Origin: Mesorhabditis belari
Taxonomy: Eukaryota > Nematoda > Chromadorea > Rhabditida > Rhabditidae
NCBI GenBank assembly: GCA_958450365.1
Contig: CAUEEP010000731.1
Location: 1,036,501-1,100,500 of the forward strand
Direction: 5' to 3'
Length of the DNA: 64,000 bases
The notes under the pieces were generated by a model. The model ran no database searches, was not told where the DNA came from, and worked only from the letters and a program-made list of their open reading frames with translations. Positions 21,565-33,383 of the stretch are shown piece after piece (position 1 is the first letter of the stretch; each line of letters opens with the position of its first letter). The translations under genes were made by a program, and so were the position numbers.

Positions 21565-24390
21565 TCATTGAATTCTTTCGAAATCCCCGTTCTCGAGATT
21601 TCTTTTCAATCGATCACATCGTTCTGTGAGTCCTTGTAGTGCTACGTAGGCGCCAGGTTCCTAAAAAAGTTAATGTTTCAAATTAAATGGCTACTTTTTG
21701 ATTAGTAAACCTTCAAGAGTTTATTGCTTTATTTTTTTGGTTCAAAATTTTGTTGTTAAATGGTCTTTAGTTGATTTTCAAATCTCAAGCCTTACCCGAA
21801 TGCTTTGCACAGCGCCTAGGGCCATTCCCAAGTTGAACTCGGCATCCGAATCACGAAAAACCGCTGGCAGAAATGAGCCTAAGGAATTTATGAAGGATTT
21901 TGTTTCTCTCTTCCAATCAGTTTCCCTTTCTACCGTAATCTTTTCTCTATTTTTATCGAAGCTATTCTCTTTTTTTATCTTTCGACATCTTTTGTCAACT
22001 CTCACAGAAACAGACAAAAAGTGGATGGATTGAAGAAAAAAATAGAGACAAGATTACGGTAGAAAGGGGGGAAAGGGACACGTTTTAGGAAACGGATTAA
22101 GCCACAGTAACACATTTTATTGAATCTTATAACATGGCACATTTATAGTAATAGGGACCATCTCTTTAACAGCTAGTAAGCAGGTGTAGACGGTTATCAC
22201 TACAATCATTGACTCGGTTTTCCGTCAAAAGATAACCTTAAAGTTGAAACTGGGGTTTCGTAAAAGTTTTGATCAATTTTCCCAAAACTCTTTGCTCATT
22301 AACTAAATTGAAACTCATTTTTTTCAATCAAATTTTTACATTTTCATCTTGCTTATCTCAACTTTTGGCTATAAATTGTGTTAAATTTGCACCTGTTAAC
22401 ACAAAAATTCTATCCGGGAAGTGCTTTTGGAGGAAAGTGGCCGTCTCCAAAATTGTGTCCGTCCCGTGGGTGAGTAAAACTCTTGATACCGGATTTTCGG
22501 AGACGATTTTTTCGATCACAGCTCTAAATTCAATTGTTAAATCGATTTTTAAAAGAAATAGCTTTTCTTTAGATCTTTCTTTAGAGTCTAGATAGAGTAT
22601 TCAGTCTAGATTAGAGTATTCAGTCTAGACTGTCTGGATTACGGTATTCAAGCTAGAATAGGATGTTCAGTCTTTAGATCTTAAAAGAGAGACTTTCCTT
22701 TTTTCTGATTTTTCTGATTTTTGATGTTTCAAAAGATTGCATTTAAAGCTAAAAAATCGGGAAATAGTTTAGTTTCGATCATTCGTAAATCCCATTTCGG
22801 AAATTTATTTGAAATCATTTGAAAGAGCTGCTAATGGCTTAGGCTTATGCAAATTGAATTCTCGAATTCTCTAAGTTTTCATTTTTTTTGATTGAATTTT
22901 GAATTTTTAGACTAAAAGCAAATTCGCTATAGAAATTCATTTCGAATTCATTTCGAAAAAGCTTTTAGGATAGGCGAAATGACACGTGCGATGTGAATGA
23001 CGTGTCCCATTAGTGTCCCCGACTAAATAGCCGCTCGTAAATGAAGAAAATATGAGTGAAATGAACGGAAGGAAAGGAAAAACTAAGGTCCATTTATTTT
23101 GAAAAAAGCAAAAAAAGCATCTAGGCTAAGGAAAAACGATTGAAACCCCGAATTTTGACGAATAGGCACAAATCTAAGAACACTATGACGAAAAGAGGCG
23201 CTAGCAAAAGCGTCAAATTATTTGCCCCGCGTATCATTTGCGTCAAATGAAAAATCAACGTCACTTTGGGATTCGGCTGGGTTATTTTACAAATTTGCCA
23301 TTTTTTTGTTGGTTAGTTAATTGCGATTCATTTTATCTACCAGAGTCGCTAAAATTGAAACATCATTATCAGTTTCAAGTTTAGCTTTTTACTTTTCTAC
23401 GCCACACCAATTCTCCTTTAAATTTGATTAATTTGAAACTTCGTTTTTTTTTCAAAAAACGAACCGATCTTCCTCTGTAATCTCTTGCGAGTCTTTTGCA
23501 AAGGCTTTCACATGGAGAATCTGAATAAATATTAAATAAATTTAAAACAATGTCAACTTCCACCAAAGTTTCAGCTTAATATAAAATGATCTTTCAATAA
23601 AATGATTCTTGAGTTTAGTTATTTCTATCACATTTCAAAGTTTTCACAGTGCCAAGGTAAGTTAGATCAAGGTAGTTAGTTAGAGTTAGTTAATTCAAAT
23701 CTCAACAAGTTCTATCTATAAAGGAAACCTCAATAAAGGGTCCAATTTTCGCTCTCTGGAAGATCTGAAGAGCCGCCGGTGGATCTTGAAACTCAAAAGC
23801 GTAACCACGAATATTTCTTGGATATCCCTTGTCGATTGTGCCTGAATTATGCCTGGATTGTGCCTTTTGATTCGAGTTATTCGAGTTTAGACTGTTACTG
23901 GGCTTTGACATTTTATAAAAATTTTCGCTTGCCTAAAAAATTTCAAGTTTCAATATATTTAATGTAAAAGATTTAAAGCAGTGGAATAAATTGATTGAGC
24001 TAATGCTCAATCAATTTATTCCACTTTGAAACTTGATCTCCAAAAATGAAATTTCTGAAGTCTGAAGCTTGTTTTTTAAGCCTTTTAAGCTCTAAATTTT
24101 GAGCTTGTTTCAAGTTTAGCATGGCATTGATAAGGATACAACTTCCAATTGAATTCTAAGGAGTCTTTGGATGATTAGTGCAACAAGTTAAAAATTTCAT
24201 TTTTAAGTTATTTCACTAGAAGAACATCCAAACGAAACTCCGGAATTTCACGAGTAAACTAGCGCCAACAAAGTCAATGAAATGCGTTTCAACTTAAACG
24301 ACTCTAGAAGAAAGCCTTACACTTTAATACAACTTCATTAAAAACCCCACCACCAGTCGAAATGTAGAGAATCTTTTCGAGTTTAGACAT
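21565..24390 (-). CDS. Short single-domain L-asparaginase, bacterial type
   Basis: Six exons in - strand order: 24390-24351, 23841-23729, 23520-23465, 22523-22393, 21878-21796 and 21660-21565. They join in phase to 172 residues. The enzyme would hydrolyse asparagine (or a related amide) to aspartate and ammonia. Both threonine motifs of the type I/II asparaginase fold are present: TGGTIDKGYPR at residues 12-22 and LLTHGTDT at 86-93. KDS (60-62) and the SDAEFNLG stretch (124-131) also fit. The length matches only the N-terminal catalytic domain of normal asparaginases (about 330 residues); stand-alone proteins of this size and pattern are known mainly from bacteria. The first catalytic motif is split by intron 1. 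No signal peptide is seen, so the protein is probably cytosolic. The gene is split by normal nematode-type introns, so any transfer is old. Confidence 0.88.
21915..22096. mobile_element. MITE family B in asparaginase intron 4
   Basis: Left half TTTCCCTTTCTACCGTAATC, right half its complement with a GAAAGGGACACG edge. It ends only about 37 bp from the exon at 21878, which is the acceptor side of that intron. Confidence 0.75.
23990..24325. repeat. Left arm of long inverted repeat around asparaginase exon 1
   Basis: About 335 bp that return in opposite orientation at 25503-25855, including the motifs GCGCCAACAAAGT, ATGATTAGTGCAACAAG and TTGATCTCCAAAAATGAAAT. This arm lies in intron 1 of the asparaginase gene. 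Confidence 0.8.
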
Positions 24391-25242
24391 TTGTGCAAAA
24401 TGGATCAATATTGGAAAAAGACAGAAATCAAGAAAAAGAAGAGATAAGAGATGGAGAAACCTTACAAAATTGGATCTAGAATGGATCTAGAATTGGATCT
24501 AGAATTTCATTTTAAAAAAAACAATCAAAGTGTTTAAAAAAAAATAGGTTTCAAATTAAGCAGCTAGCGAGAAACTTGAGCTTCAGAATCTCTTATTCTT
24601 AGTTATTTAAAAACTTTAAAATAAAATCGCATTTAGTGCGCTAGAAAGGGGGTATTTATAAAATTTTGCATCTATAATATAATGCAAGGTAGGCGAATGA
24701 ACGATTGCGCCTTCATCTGCATGCTTATTAGGGTTAAAATTGAAACCGAAACTTTAAAATCTGTAAATTTTAACGGTACTAATATCTCACATTATAGTTT
24801 AGCTTCAAATTCGATCTAGCATTGCCATTTCTGATTTAATTTCCCTAAAACCGGAGATTGAAACTTGATCTCAATGAAATGACATGAAATTACATGAAAA
24901 ATCCATGAAAAATCCATGAAAAACCCATAAAAAAACGCTCGTTTCCTCTATTTTAAGTGCAATTGTGCAATTTTTAAGTGCAAATTTATTTCCCGAAGAC
25001 TGCTAGCAAATAGATTTGAAACCTTTACAGCAAAAAAAAATGTCTTCGCTTTCTTTTTGGGGAAAAACGAGATTAGCTCCTTTCAAGCACTCCCCGGGGA
25101 ACGCTTTTTGGCACCGTCATTTGCTCCTGAAAGTTCCCCGGAACACCGTTTTGGATATTTCTAAATAGCCATAGATTAATGGATTTTAAAACTTTATAAG
25201 CTCTTTTCCTAATCCATTTTCAAGCCCGATTTTAATTAAAAC

Positions 25243-25377
25243 TACCGTAATCCACCAATCAGTTTTTTTTTCAGATCAGATTCTCCATTCAGTTCGATCA
25301 ACTCAATTTTGATCTCAATCACATTGACTGAGCCTTGTTCCCCTCATCGAATCAAAAATTGATGATGGATTACGGTA
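25243..25377. mobile_element. MITE family D
   Basis: ACTACCGTAATCCACC at the left and the complement GGATTACGGTAGT at the right. It lies between the arms of the inverted repeat that flanks asparaginase exon 1. Confidence 0.75.
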
Positions 25378-25502
25378 GTTTTTAATGGAATCGATGTCTT
25401 TTAGAGTTTACACTCAAACTTTAATCGTTTCTTGTTTCTTATAACTTTAATCGAAATAGTTTTCTGATAAAGTTTGAAGTTGGCTTTAAACGACACCTCA
25501 TT

Positions 25503-25855
25503 AAGGGGAAAGGCTTTCTTCTAGAATCGTTTAAGTTGAAACTCTTTTCATTCACTTTGTTGGCGCTAGTTTACTCGTGAAATTCCGGAATTTCTTTTGG
25601 ATGTTTTTCTAGTGAAATAACTTAAAATTAACTTAAACTTAAATGAAATTTTTAACTTGTTGCACTAATCATCCAAAGACTCGAATACAATTGGAAGTTA
25701 TAACCTTATCAATGCAATGCTAAACTTGAAACAAGCTCAAAATTTAGAGCTTAAAAAGCTTAAAAAACAAGCTTCAGACTTCAGAAATTTCATTTTTGGA
25801 GATCAAGTTTCAAAGTGGAATAAATAGATTGAGCATTAGCTCAATCAATTTATTT
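25503..25855. repeat. Right arm of long inverted repeat upstream of asparaginase
   Basis: Inverted partner of 23990-24325, with small insertions. Together the arms enclose about 1.2 kb containing the start codon, exon 1 and the immediate upstream DNA of the asparaginase gene. Confidence 0.8.
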
Positions 25856-25929
25856 TAATGATTGAAGCCTTAACCTGAAAAAGCCTTTGATTGAAAGGCT
25901 ACATAGTTGGCTCTAATATTCTTGCCGAC

Positions 25930-26107
25930 TTAGCTTTTGTGCTTTAACTTTGATTTTGTTCTCTCAAATCCCGTAAACACCCACTTTCTGGCGCACTCAA
26001 TCCTTCCATTTCCCCTCGTGACACCAAAATGTGACTGTGAGAGGGAAATGGAAGAACTAAGTGCACTAGAAAGGGAGTGTTTACGGAATTCGGAAAGCAC
26101 AAAGTAG
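25930..26107. mobile_element. MITE family C
   Basis: Inverted halves around ACCCACTTTCTGGCGCACTC, with GCACAAAGTA at the right edge. The sequence is somewhat longer than in other copies. Confidence 0.7.
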
Positions 26108-26705
26108 GCTGACATTTCTCCGCAAACAAGTAATGAAACTTCTTGAAAGACAAGTCATTTTTTTCTCAATTACCCTTCGCAAACTTATTTACCCATTCTA
26201 CGGGGCACACGTGCTATTCCTACTTTGAAATGGCCGGGCTCAATCAAGCAAAAGAAAGTGGGGCAAATAACTTGCCGGATGAAGACCAATTTGAAACTTG
26301 TTTTCTTTATTTTTCGATGCAAAATAAGCAAAAAAAAAGAAAACTCGTCACCAAGAGGATAAAATTTGGGTCCTTTTTTTTTGCATTTGCTGTTTTTATC
26401 GCCAAAATTCCCCAAGGAACGCTTTCAAGAAGGGAAGAGTTCTTTAAAGATCACACAAACAAGTGGGGAAAAGTTGGCAAAAAAGAAATTTTTTTGATTT
26501 TGAGTAACTCTTGAAAATTTTACTTGAGAAGTCTTTCAGAAATTTTTTCGAAATTTCAATGTTTCAAATTTTCTGAGATGAAATTTGTTTTATTTCTAGC
26601 AATGTCGCAGGGCCAAAGATTTAAAAACGATTGCCTTCCAGTGGGGTGGAAAGGGTGTGTTTACATCTTTTTGATCCAAAGTACATCACTAGCGGCTCTC
26701 CTTCA

Positions 26706-26905
26706 ATCCGTTTCCTAAAACGTGTCTCTTTTTCCCTTTCTACCGTAATCTTTTCTCTATTTTTTTATCCAATCTATCTACTTTTTCGATTTTTCGATAT
26801 CCTTTTTGAACCCTTAGAGAATCAGAAAAAAAGTGGAGTCATTGGACAAAAATGGAGACAAGATTACGGTAAACAAAGGGAAAGGGGACACGCTTTAGAA
26901 AACAC
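26706..26905. mobile_element. MITE family B
   Basis: CTTTCTACCGTAATC at the left and GATTACGGTA at the right, with ACGTGTC and GACACGC edges. It is part of a larger segment (26520-26900) that recurs at about 28890-29150 without its right half. Confidence 0.7.
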
Positions 26906-27009
26906 AAGCACAGCACAGAAAACACAGCACACTTACCTACTACTCTACTTACGATCAAAAGCGATAAACTTTAAAAGCTCCATTTCAAATCGGCGATGTT
27001 AATTAGTAA

Positions 27010-27845
27010 TTAATCTGTAGAAATAAAAGAGAAATAAAAATGATTGACTCTTTGCAGACATTCTACCGTAATCTTGTCTCCATGCTGTTAAAATTGAAAC
27101 TAGATTAAACTAGTAATTAGTCAAATAATAGGTTGATGCATAAGTCTTTTCGTTTTGTTTCGTACTTCTGTTAAAAAGTAACAAATTCACGAATTAATCT
27201 ATAGTTTGCTCTATAAAAAAAAGTGTTTTTTTGTTCAATTTGCATCTTTTTAAATGAATTTCGGTTGACTTTCAAGCAAATTCGAGAGTGAAAAACGCCT
27301 TTTTCGTAAAAATCTATAAAAAACTCGACGGAAAAATTGGCTGAATGAATTTCTCTGAAATTTTGGCGAAATATCAAACGTTTTTTTTCTCTATCTTTTA
27401 TCTATTGACACGAAGATAGGTTTTCTTTAGCTAAGGTGTCTAAACCGCATCATCGAGTTAGCCCTTTTTGACTACCCGACTTCATACTCTCAAGAAAATC
27501 CAGGCATTCAATATTTTTAAACCCGTTTTAATGTTATTTTGCAGAAAAATAATTGCTTTTTCTAATGAAATCAACCGTAGTTTAATTCGTGCATTTGTTG
27601 GCTTGAAACGGCAGACGAAAAGGAACAAAAACACTTATGCATCAACCTATTAATTAGTTATTAATCTTAAGCAAATCCTGTATCCCTTTTTAAAATCCTA
27701 AAATCAGGATCTTGTTTTTGATTTTATAAATCTAATTTCAATTTTAACAGCATGGAGAGAAGATTACGGTAGAAAAGGGAAAGGGGACACAAGATTACGG
27801 TAGAATGCCTGCAAAGAGTCAATCATTTTTATTTCTCTTTTAATT
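27010..27845. mobile_element. Family B-related palindrome split by a mariner-like insertion
   Basis: The outer arms (27010-27105 and about 27725-27845) are inverted copies with CTACCGTAATC motifs. Between them lies a mariner-like element (27129-27650). The nesting shows that the outer element is older. Confidence 0.65.
27129..27650. mobile_element. Mariner-like non-autonomous element, family I
   Basis: About 522 bp with ends TAGGTTGATGCATAAGT and ACTTATGCATCAACCTA, similar to known mariner inverted repeats, next to TA. Internal sequence resembles 798-1193. No intact DD34D transposase frame is visible. Confidence 0.8.
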
Positions 27846-28024
27846 GAAATCGCTATTTTTTGCTTTAACTTTAATTTTTACTCAAACTTAAATCATTAGT
27901 GAAACTCTTTGAAGCTTACAAGTCGACAAAGGAAAACTTTGAGCAGCATTAAATCGGCCTGGAGACAAATAAGACCATCTGTTCAAGTTAGAAGCTTTTA
28001 ATTTCCTGTCAATCATTCCAGAAT

Positions 28025-28182
28025 GTACTTTATCTTTGTGTTCCCTCAAATCCTGTAAACACTCCTTTTCTGGCGCACTCAAGTCTTTCATTTCCCCTCG
28101 TGAAACCAAATCGTTACTGTGAGGAGAAAATGGAAGAGTTGCAGTTCGCCAGGAAGGGCGTGTTTACGAATTTGAAAGCACA
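28025..28182. mobile_element. MITE family C
   Basis: Inverted halves around CCTTTTCTGGCGCACTCAAG and its complement, with TGAAAGCACAAAGCACAC at the right edge. Confidence 0.7.
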
Positions 28183-28575
28183 AAGCACACTTTCGGGAAT
28201 TGTTATTGAAAATTTTAGCTGTCTTGGAATTTGCATGCAGATTTTAAAGCAGAATTTTAATTTTAATTTTTTTTGAAAGGAATTCAGTATTCAGTCTGCA
28301 TTAGCTGGATTACGGTATTCGGTGTAGATTCGGTATTTAGTCTAGATTAAGGTATTCAGTCTACATTAGTTCGATTGCGGTATTTCATCCCAAATCACTG
28401 ACAAACTATCTAATTTTTAGTTGACAAATTTGAAACTTTCATAAAATTTTCCCAAAACCATTTCCCTTTTTCTATCACTTTATCACTCAAATTTTCAAAG
28501 ATCAATTATTTCAGCAAGATCCTAAACCCTAGCCATGTTCAAATGTAGAAAAATTCAATGACTAACTCAACTTTT

Positions 28576-28602
28576 ATGCAAATCACAAACTTGGTGACGT
28601 CA
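28576..28602. promoter_or_regulatory. Octamer (ATGCAAAT) and CRE (TGACGTCA) pair
   Basis: A perfect POU-type octamer at 28576-28583 and a perfect palindromic CRE at 28595-28602 lie 11 bp apart in a repeat-poor part of the long intergenic region. Both are established binding sites (POU-homeodomain and CREB/ATF proteins). Which gene they would serve is unknown. Confidence 0.35.
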
Positions 28603-31600
28603 ATGGGAGTCATATTTCACATTTGAACATCAATTTTTTGGAGTTTTGGGATCATTCTTGGTCGGATCAGAGTTCTTTTTTAAGAAATGTAAATTTTTGC
28701 ATAAAAATAGCCCCACTTTTGAGCTAAATTGAGAGCGGACATGAGAGGAAATGATTAGCGGGAATATTCACTGAAAGACGTCAAAAAGTTTGTGTTTCAA
28801 ATTTTTTAAAGAGTGAAGATTTATTTGAAAGTTAGTTTAACTTTGGTTCGTTGAAGGTGAAGTTTTTCTTTTTGAAAACTCACTAGCAGCTCTCCTTCAA
28901 TCCGTTTTCTAAAACTTTACTTGAGAAATCTTTCAGAAATTTTTTCGAAAATTTCAATGTTTCAAATTTTCTTATATGAAATTTGTTTTATTTCGGGCAA
29001 TCCCGGAGGCAGTAGTGTGGTCAAAGATTTAAAAAGATTGCTTTCGTTGTGTTTACATCTTTTTGATCCAAAGTACATCATTATCGGCTCTCCTTCAATC
29101 TGTTTTCTAAAACTTGTCCCTTTTCCCCTTTCTACCGTAATCTTTTCTCGATTTTTGATCCAATCTATCTGCTTTTTCTATTTTTTTTTAAACCAATACC
29201 ATTTTAATGTTGATTATCATTAGCTTTGGTGTTAGCTTTTTTGAGTTTCAACTTTAACAATGTGAAACGTTGCTTTCTCAAAATAATGTTACGCAGGAAG
29301 TAAGCTGTTAGTGCTGTTTTCACGGGATTTGAGCACAATGTACAAGTACAAGTAGAGAAGTGTTCTATTTCCTCCAAGAATGTACGATTTTTGAAGAATT
29401 CCCAAGTCCCTCTAATCGTTTCCCACTAATTTCTTTTGATGAATGAAAGGTAAGTGGGAAAATCTCTCTAGAGAAAGCTCAATTTGCCCTAAATCGTCAC
29501 CACTTTGTGCAAACAAAATTTTCTCTTCTTTTCCCGAAAATTGCCCTGATTATTTGATGGAGGACACGCCCACTCTCTTTTTTTGCGTTTTTTAGCCTTT
29601 TCTGCCACTTTTTCTAGTTGACTACTCATCAAGGATGTGAGATCGGAAATTTATGTCTTTTGAGAACAATTTCTATTGTTTTTCTTCTACTTTATCTCAA
29701 TTTTAAGTTTGAAATCAATGAAATAATGTTGTTTTTTTCTGTTTTTTTCTGTTTTTTCTGTTCTTTCTTTATCAATTACATCGTTATTTCTTCAAAAAAC
29801 ATAATCAAATTGTTTAAATCAGTCTAATCAGTCTTAATTAGTCTTAATCAATCTCAATGATGATGGAATAGCTTTGAATAAACTAGATTTCCTCCGATTT
29901 CTTTAAACTTTAAACATTGCAAAGATTTAATTCAATGAAAAAGTTTTTTGTTTCAAGTTATCAAGTTTCAAGTTCAAGTTGAGCTCGCAATTTGTTTAGT
30001 TAATGTTGTTGTTTTTGATTCTAAATCTCGTTCCTATTTAGCTCCTTTAAAGCTCTTTTAATAGCTCCTTGAAAGCTCCTTTAAAGCTCTTTTAATAGCT
30101 TTCAATTAGCTTAGAATTTGAGTCTGAGAAACTTTTGAAAACAAAAATCTCGATTTCTAAAGGTTCACCTTGAATTCTCGAACTTTCTTCGAGTCATTAA
30201 ATAGGCGATGAATTGAAAAATGACCAAAATAGCTTCGTGGCAATTTCTGCTTTCGATTTCTGTCCTTTTTTGTGTTCACTGAGCAAAATGCTTTTGAATT
30301 TCGCTTTTCGAGAAAAATTTCTGACCAAATTTAGCCCCAAATAGTCAGCGTTTTCGTCTCAAATTTCCCCTTTTTTACTTGAGGAATTGCGATTGTTTGA
30401 ATATTGAAGATTCTATTCAAATTCCTACCACAAAATGATGGCGTGGATTTGCCGAAAATTTGCTCTTGAAACTGATCAATGCCAAGGGTCAAGCTCCATT
30501 TCCGGAAATTTGAGACTCAAGGAGAATTTCCTCTAGTTTCTTGCCTTTTTTTTTGGTCCAAAAACTCTAGACATAGTCTTTATGGTGATTTTTGTCTGAG
30601 CTTGAAGAATTTGAAGAGTTTTCTAGTCTTGAAATCTACCTTTTTCTTGTCTGTTAGCGAAATGGTGCGCGAAATATGGATCAAATTTTGCACCAAAGCT
30701 TTTTCTGGGTTTAAAAGGTACAAATCTAGCTGTACCCTGTACAAATCTAACTAGCTTTGACTTTTCGTCAAAATGTGATGCCGAATTTGGATTCAGCACG
30801 TTAGAAAACCCCTACAACCCTTAGAAAACCCTTAGCCCAATCAACCTAAAAGAATTACTGAATTTCAGCTGATGTTTCAGGTTATAAGGTTAGAAAGAAA
30901 GTTTTCGGAAAAAGTTTGCACGGTGATTTTCAGCTCAATCGGCCTTAAAGAAGCCTAAGCCTAAGCTCAAAAACCAAGCCAAAAACCAAGCCATCCTTCC
31001 CCAGATTTTTTCATAAACTTGACTATATTTCAAAAAGTTTTTGATAAAAAAAGAAGAGATTTCTTCAGCTGAAGCCGGTTACTTTTTAAGTGACCAGCCT
31101 TTAGACAAGTTTTTAATGGGTTAATGAATAGGCAATAGGCCCCATTAAAAACCTAAAATCAAATACTTAAAATAGGGGAAAATTTGTGATTAAGATGTTG
31201 ATTTTTTTGCAAAAATTTGACACAAAAAGGAAGCACACTACAAATTTGTTTAAAGATTGGCATATTCTTCAAAAAAAAAGTAGTGTTTCAATTTAATCGG
31301 GATTATCGTATCGAGGCGTTGTTCAATGCTGTTCAACTATGCACTTTTTGAACTATCCAAAATCCTTGAAACTATATAAAGATCGATTCTTATTTGACAA
31401 AAGAAGTTCCAAATTTTTCAACAATCTTTGTTTATTATCAATGGGAGTTAAACTGTGGTCTTGATCGATGTTTTGAATGTTTTATTTGCTGTTTTATTTG
31501 CTAACCCTCACCTTTGCTTTGCCATGATCTGTAAATCGTTCATCGTTTGCCTTTGACAAATAAGCAAGTTTCAAATTTTCATTTTTGAAATCTATGAAGC

Positions 31601-32455
31601 TCAGATCAATATCGTGTGTGGATCCCTGAATCATTCGCTTTTCAATAATCAACTGCGAAATTAACCATTTAACAGTCGATCGGTTTCAAAGACGATTTAT
31701 TTCTTCATATCAATTTCCTTAATCCTTAAGCCTTTCAATTTCCACTCCTCCAGTTGATTTTCCACAAGCAATAGATCCTCCTTTAACTAAATCATTTCAC
31801 TCCGTCAACTAAATCATTAATTTCAAAGTAGACGTATTATAAGATCCATTAGTTTCTTGAATTTTCACGTCTCTCCGAGAAATCCAATGGCTTTGAAGTC
31901 CAATGGCTTTGATTTTCCTTTCGCTTCATTTCCCTGCTCTACTTTCCGATTTGAATAGTTTCACTTTAAAGAAAAAGTGAAAAATGTTTCAAATTTTTTG
32001 ATAACTTTGCATCTAAACAATAATCAATGATCAAAATGTAGGCTTTTCCTAAAATGTTTTTAATGTTTTCTTTGCTGTTTTACTTGCTAACTCTCACCAT
32101 TACTTTGCCATTTCCTTTAAAGTTCTTTTATAGCTCCTTTATAATTCCTTTATAGTCCCTTTAAATTGTCGGTAAATTGTCCATCGTTTGCCTTTTACAA
32201 ATAAGAAAGTTTCAAATTTATGAAAATCAAATCAATATCGTGAGCAGTAGTTGAGAGCTAACCTCTCAGGGTATAACGAAAATCGATTTAAACCAATTTT
32301 TATCAAATATCCGCTTCACTCTGATTCTTAAACTCGTTTTTGAATTCACAAATTGCTGTTTCAACTTGGCTGACCCTCAGGCTTTTCCAAAGAGCCAAAC
32401 CTTCAATTTGCATGATCTCGAAACAAAAATTCTTTCAAATCTAATAATTTTCAGC

Positions 32456-32691
32456 TACAGTACTGGACAATGAAATATCATATTTGAAAAAACGATCATC
32501 ACTTTCGCGCGTCTGTAACTCCCTTGTCTTTGAGTTTAAACTATTAGTGTTATACATTTTCTGAAAGCTCTTTTCAACGGCTACACAATGGTAATATTAA
32601 TATTTACAAATACGGTAAAGACAAGGAAGTTACAGAAGCGCGAAAGTGACGATCTTTTTTCAAATATGTTATTTCATTGTCCAGTAGTGTA
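32456..32691. mobile_element. Palindromic MITE family A (ACTGGACAATGA ends)
   Basis: A 236-bp palindrome with ends TACAGTACTGGACAATGA and its near complement, flanked by TA, and an inner GCGCGTCTGTAACTCCCTTG block. A nearly full copy is at 55812-56046 and a half copy at about 55158-55262. Confidence 0.85.
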
Positions 32692-33383
32692 TCTTTAAGG
32701 CGAGACAAGTTGTTGAAGCAAAGGATTTTTAAAAAAACTAGTAACTAGTAAAGCTAGTAAAGCTAGTAAAGCTTTCAAAAATTGGACCCCAATTCTTTTA
32801 GAATTTCCACTGAACACTCAGAACTTTTTTGTGTTCTGACTCTGTGGAAATTTTGGTTTCAAAAAATAACAAAAAGTTGGGTAAAAACCTTCGAAAACAA
32901 AAGGCGGGGAAAAATCTATTTTTTGAAGGGTTGTTCCCTTCAAAAAAAAGCCACCTGCTTTGTCTTAGAGTCAGAAAAGCACAAGGTGTGACCTTTTTGT
33001 TTTGCAGGAAAGTTTTTGAGTCTCAAACAATTTGCCTGAGCCTGAGAACACTTTTTTGAAAGACAATCTATTTTTGAGGGCTTTGAGGGTGATTTCTAAA
33101 TATTTGAAACACAATATTTTTCTGAAACTTCACAACTCGTTTGCTTGTTTGCTTTTTTTTCTATTTTGCAATCTTTTTACAATCATTCCCGTTTCCTCAT
33201 CACTTCAAACCTTTGCAACTTTGAAACATTCATTTTATAAACCCCGATTTTCTTCGCTTAATCTCTTTTTCCCACTTTGTCGTTGCATTTTCTCACTTTT
33301 CACCATTTTTTATGTGTTCTTCTTAGAATGATCAATTGCGGAGACTTTTAGATAAAGCTAACTTCTTTCTTTGAAAAAAAGTT

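Larger units (their letters stand above)
24391..33383. other. Long intergenic region, repeats plus possible regulatory DNA
   Basis: No supported gene is seen over 9 kb. From 24.4 to 28.2 kb it is dense in palindromic elements (families B, C, D and mariner-like). A direct duplication of about 300 bp links 26520-26900 and 28890-29150. From about 28.4 to 31 kb repeats are few and the sequence contains plausible transcription-factor sites, such as an octamer and a CRE near 28580 and GGACACGCCCAC near 29560. This may be distal control DNA for the divergent asparaginase and globin genes, but that is inference. Confidence 0.5.

Noticed and set aside
26143..26514. 123-codon open frame on the + strand
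   Set aside because: Low-complexity Phe/Lys-rich, next to MITEs, no splice or promoter support.
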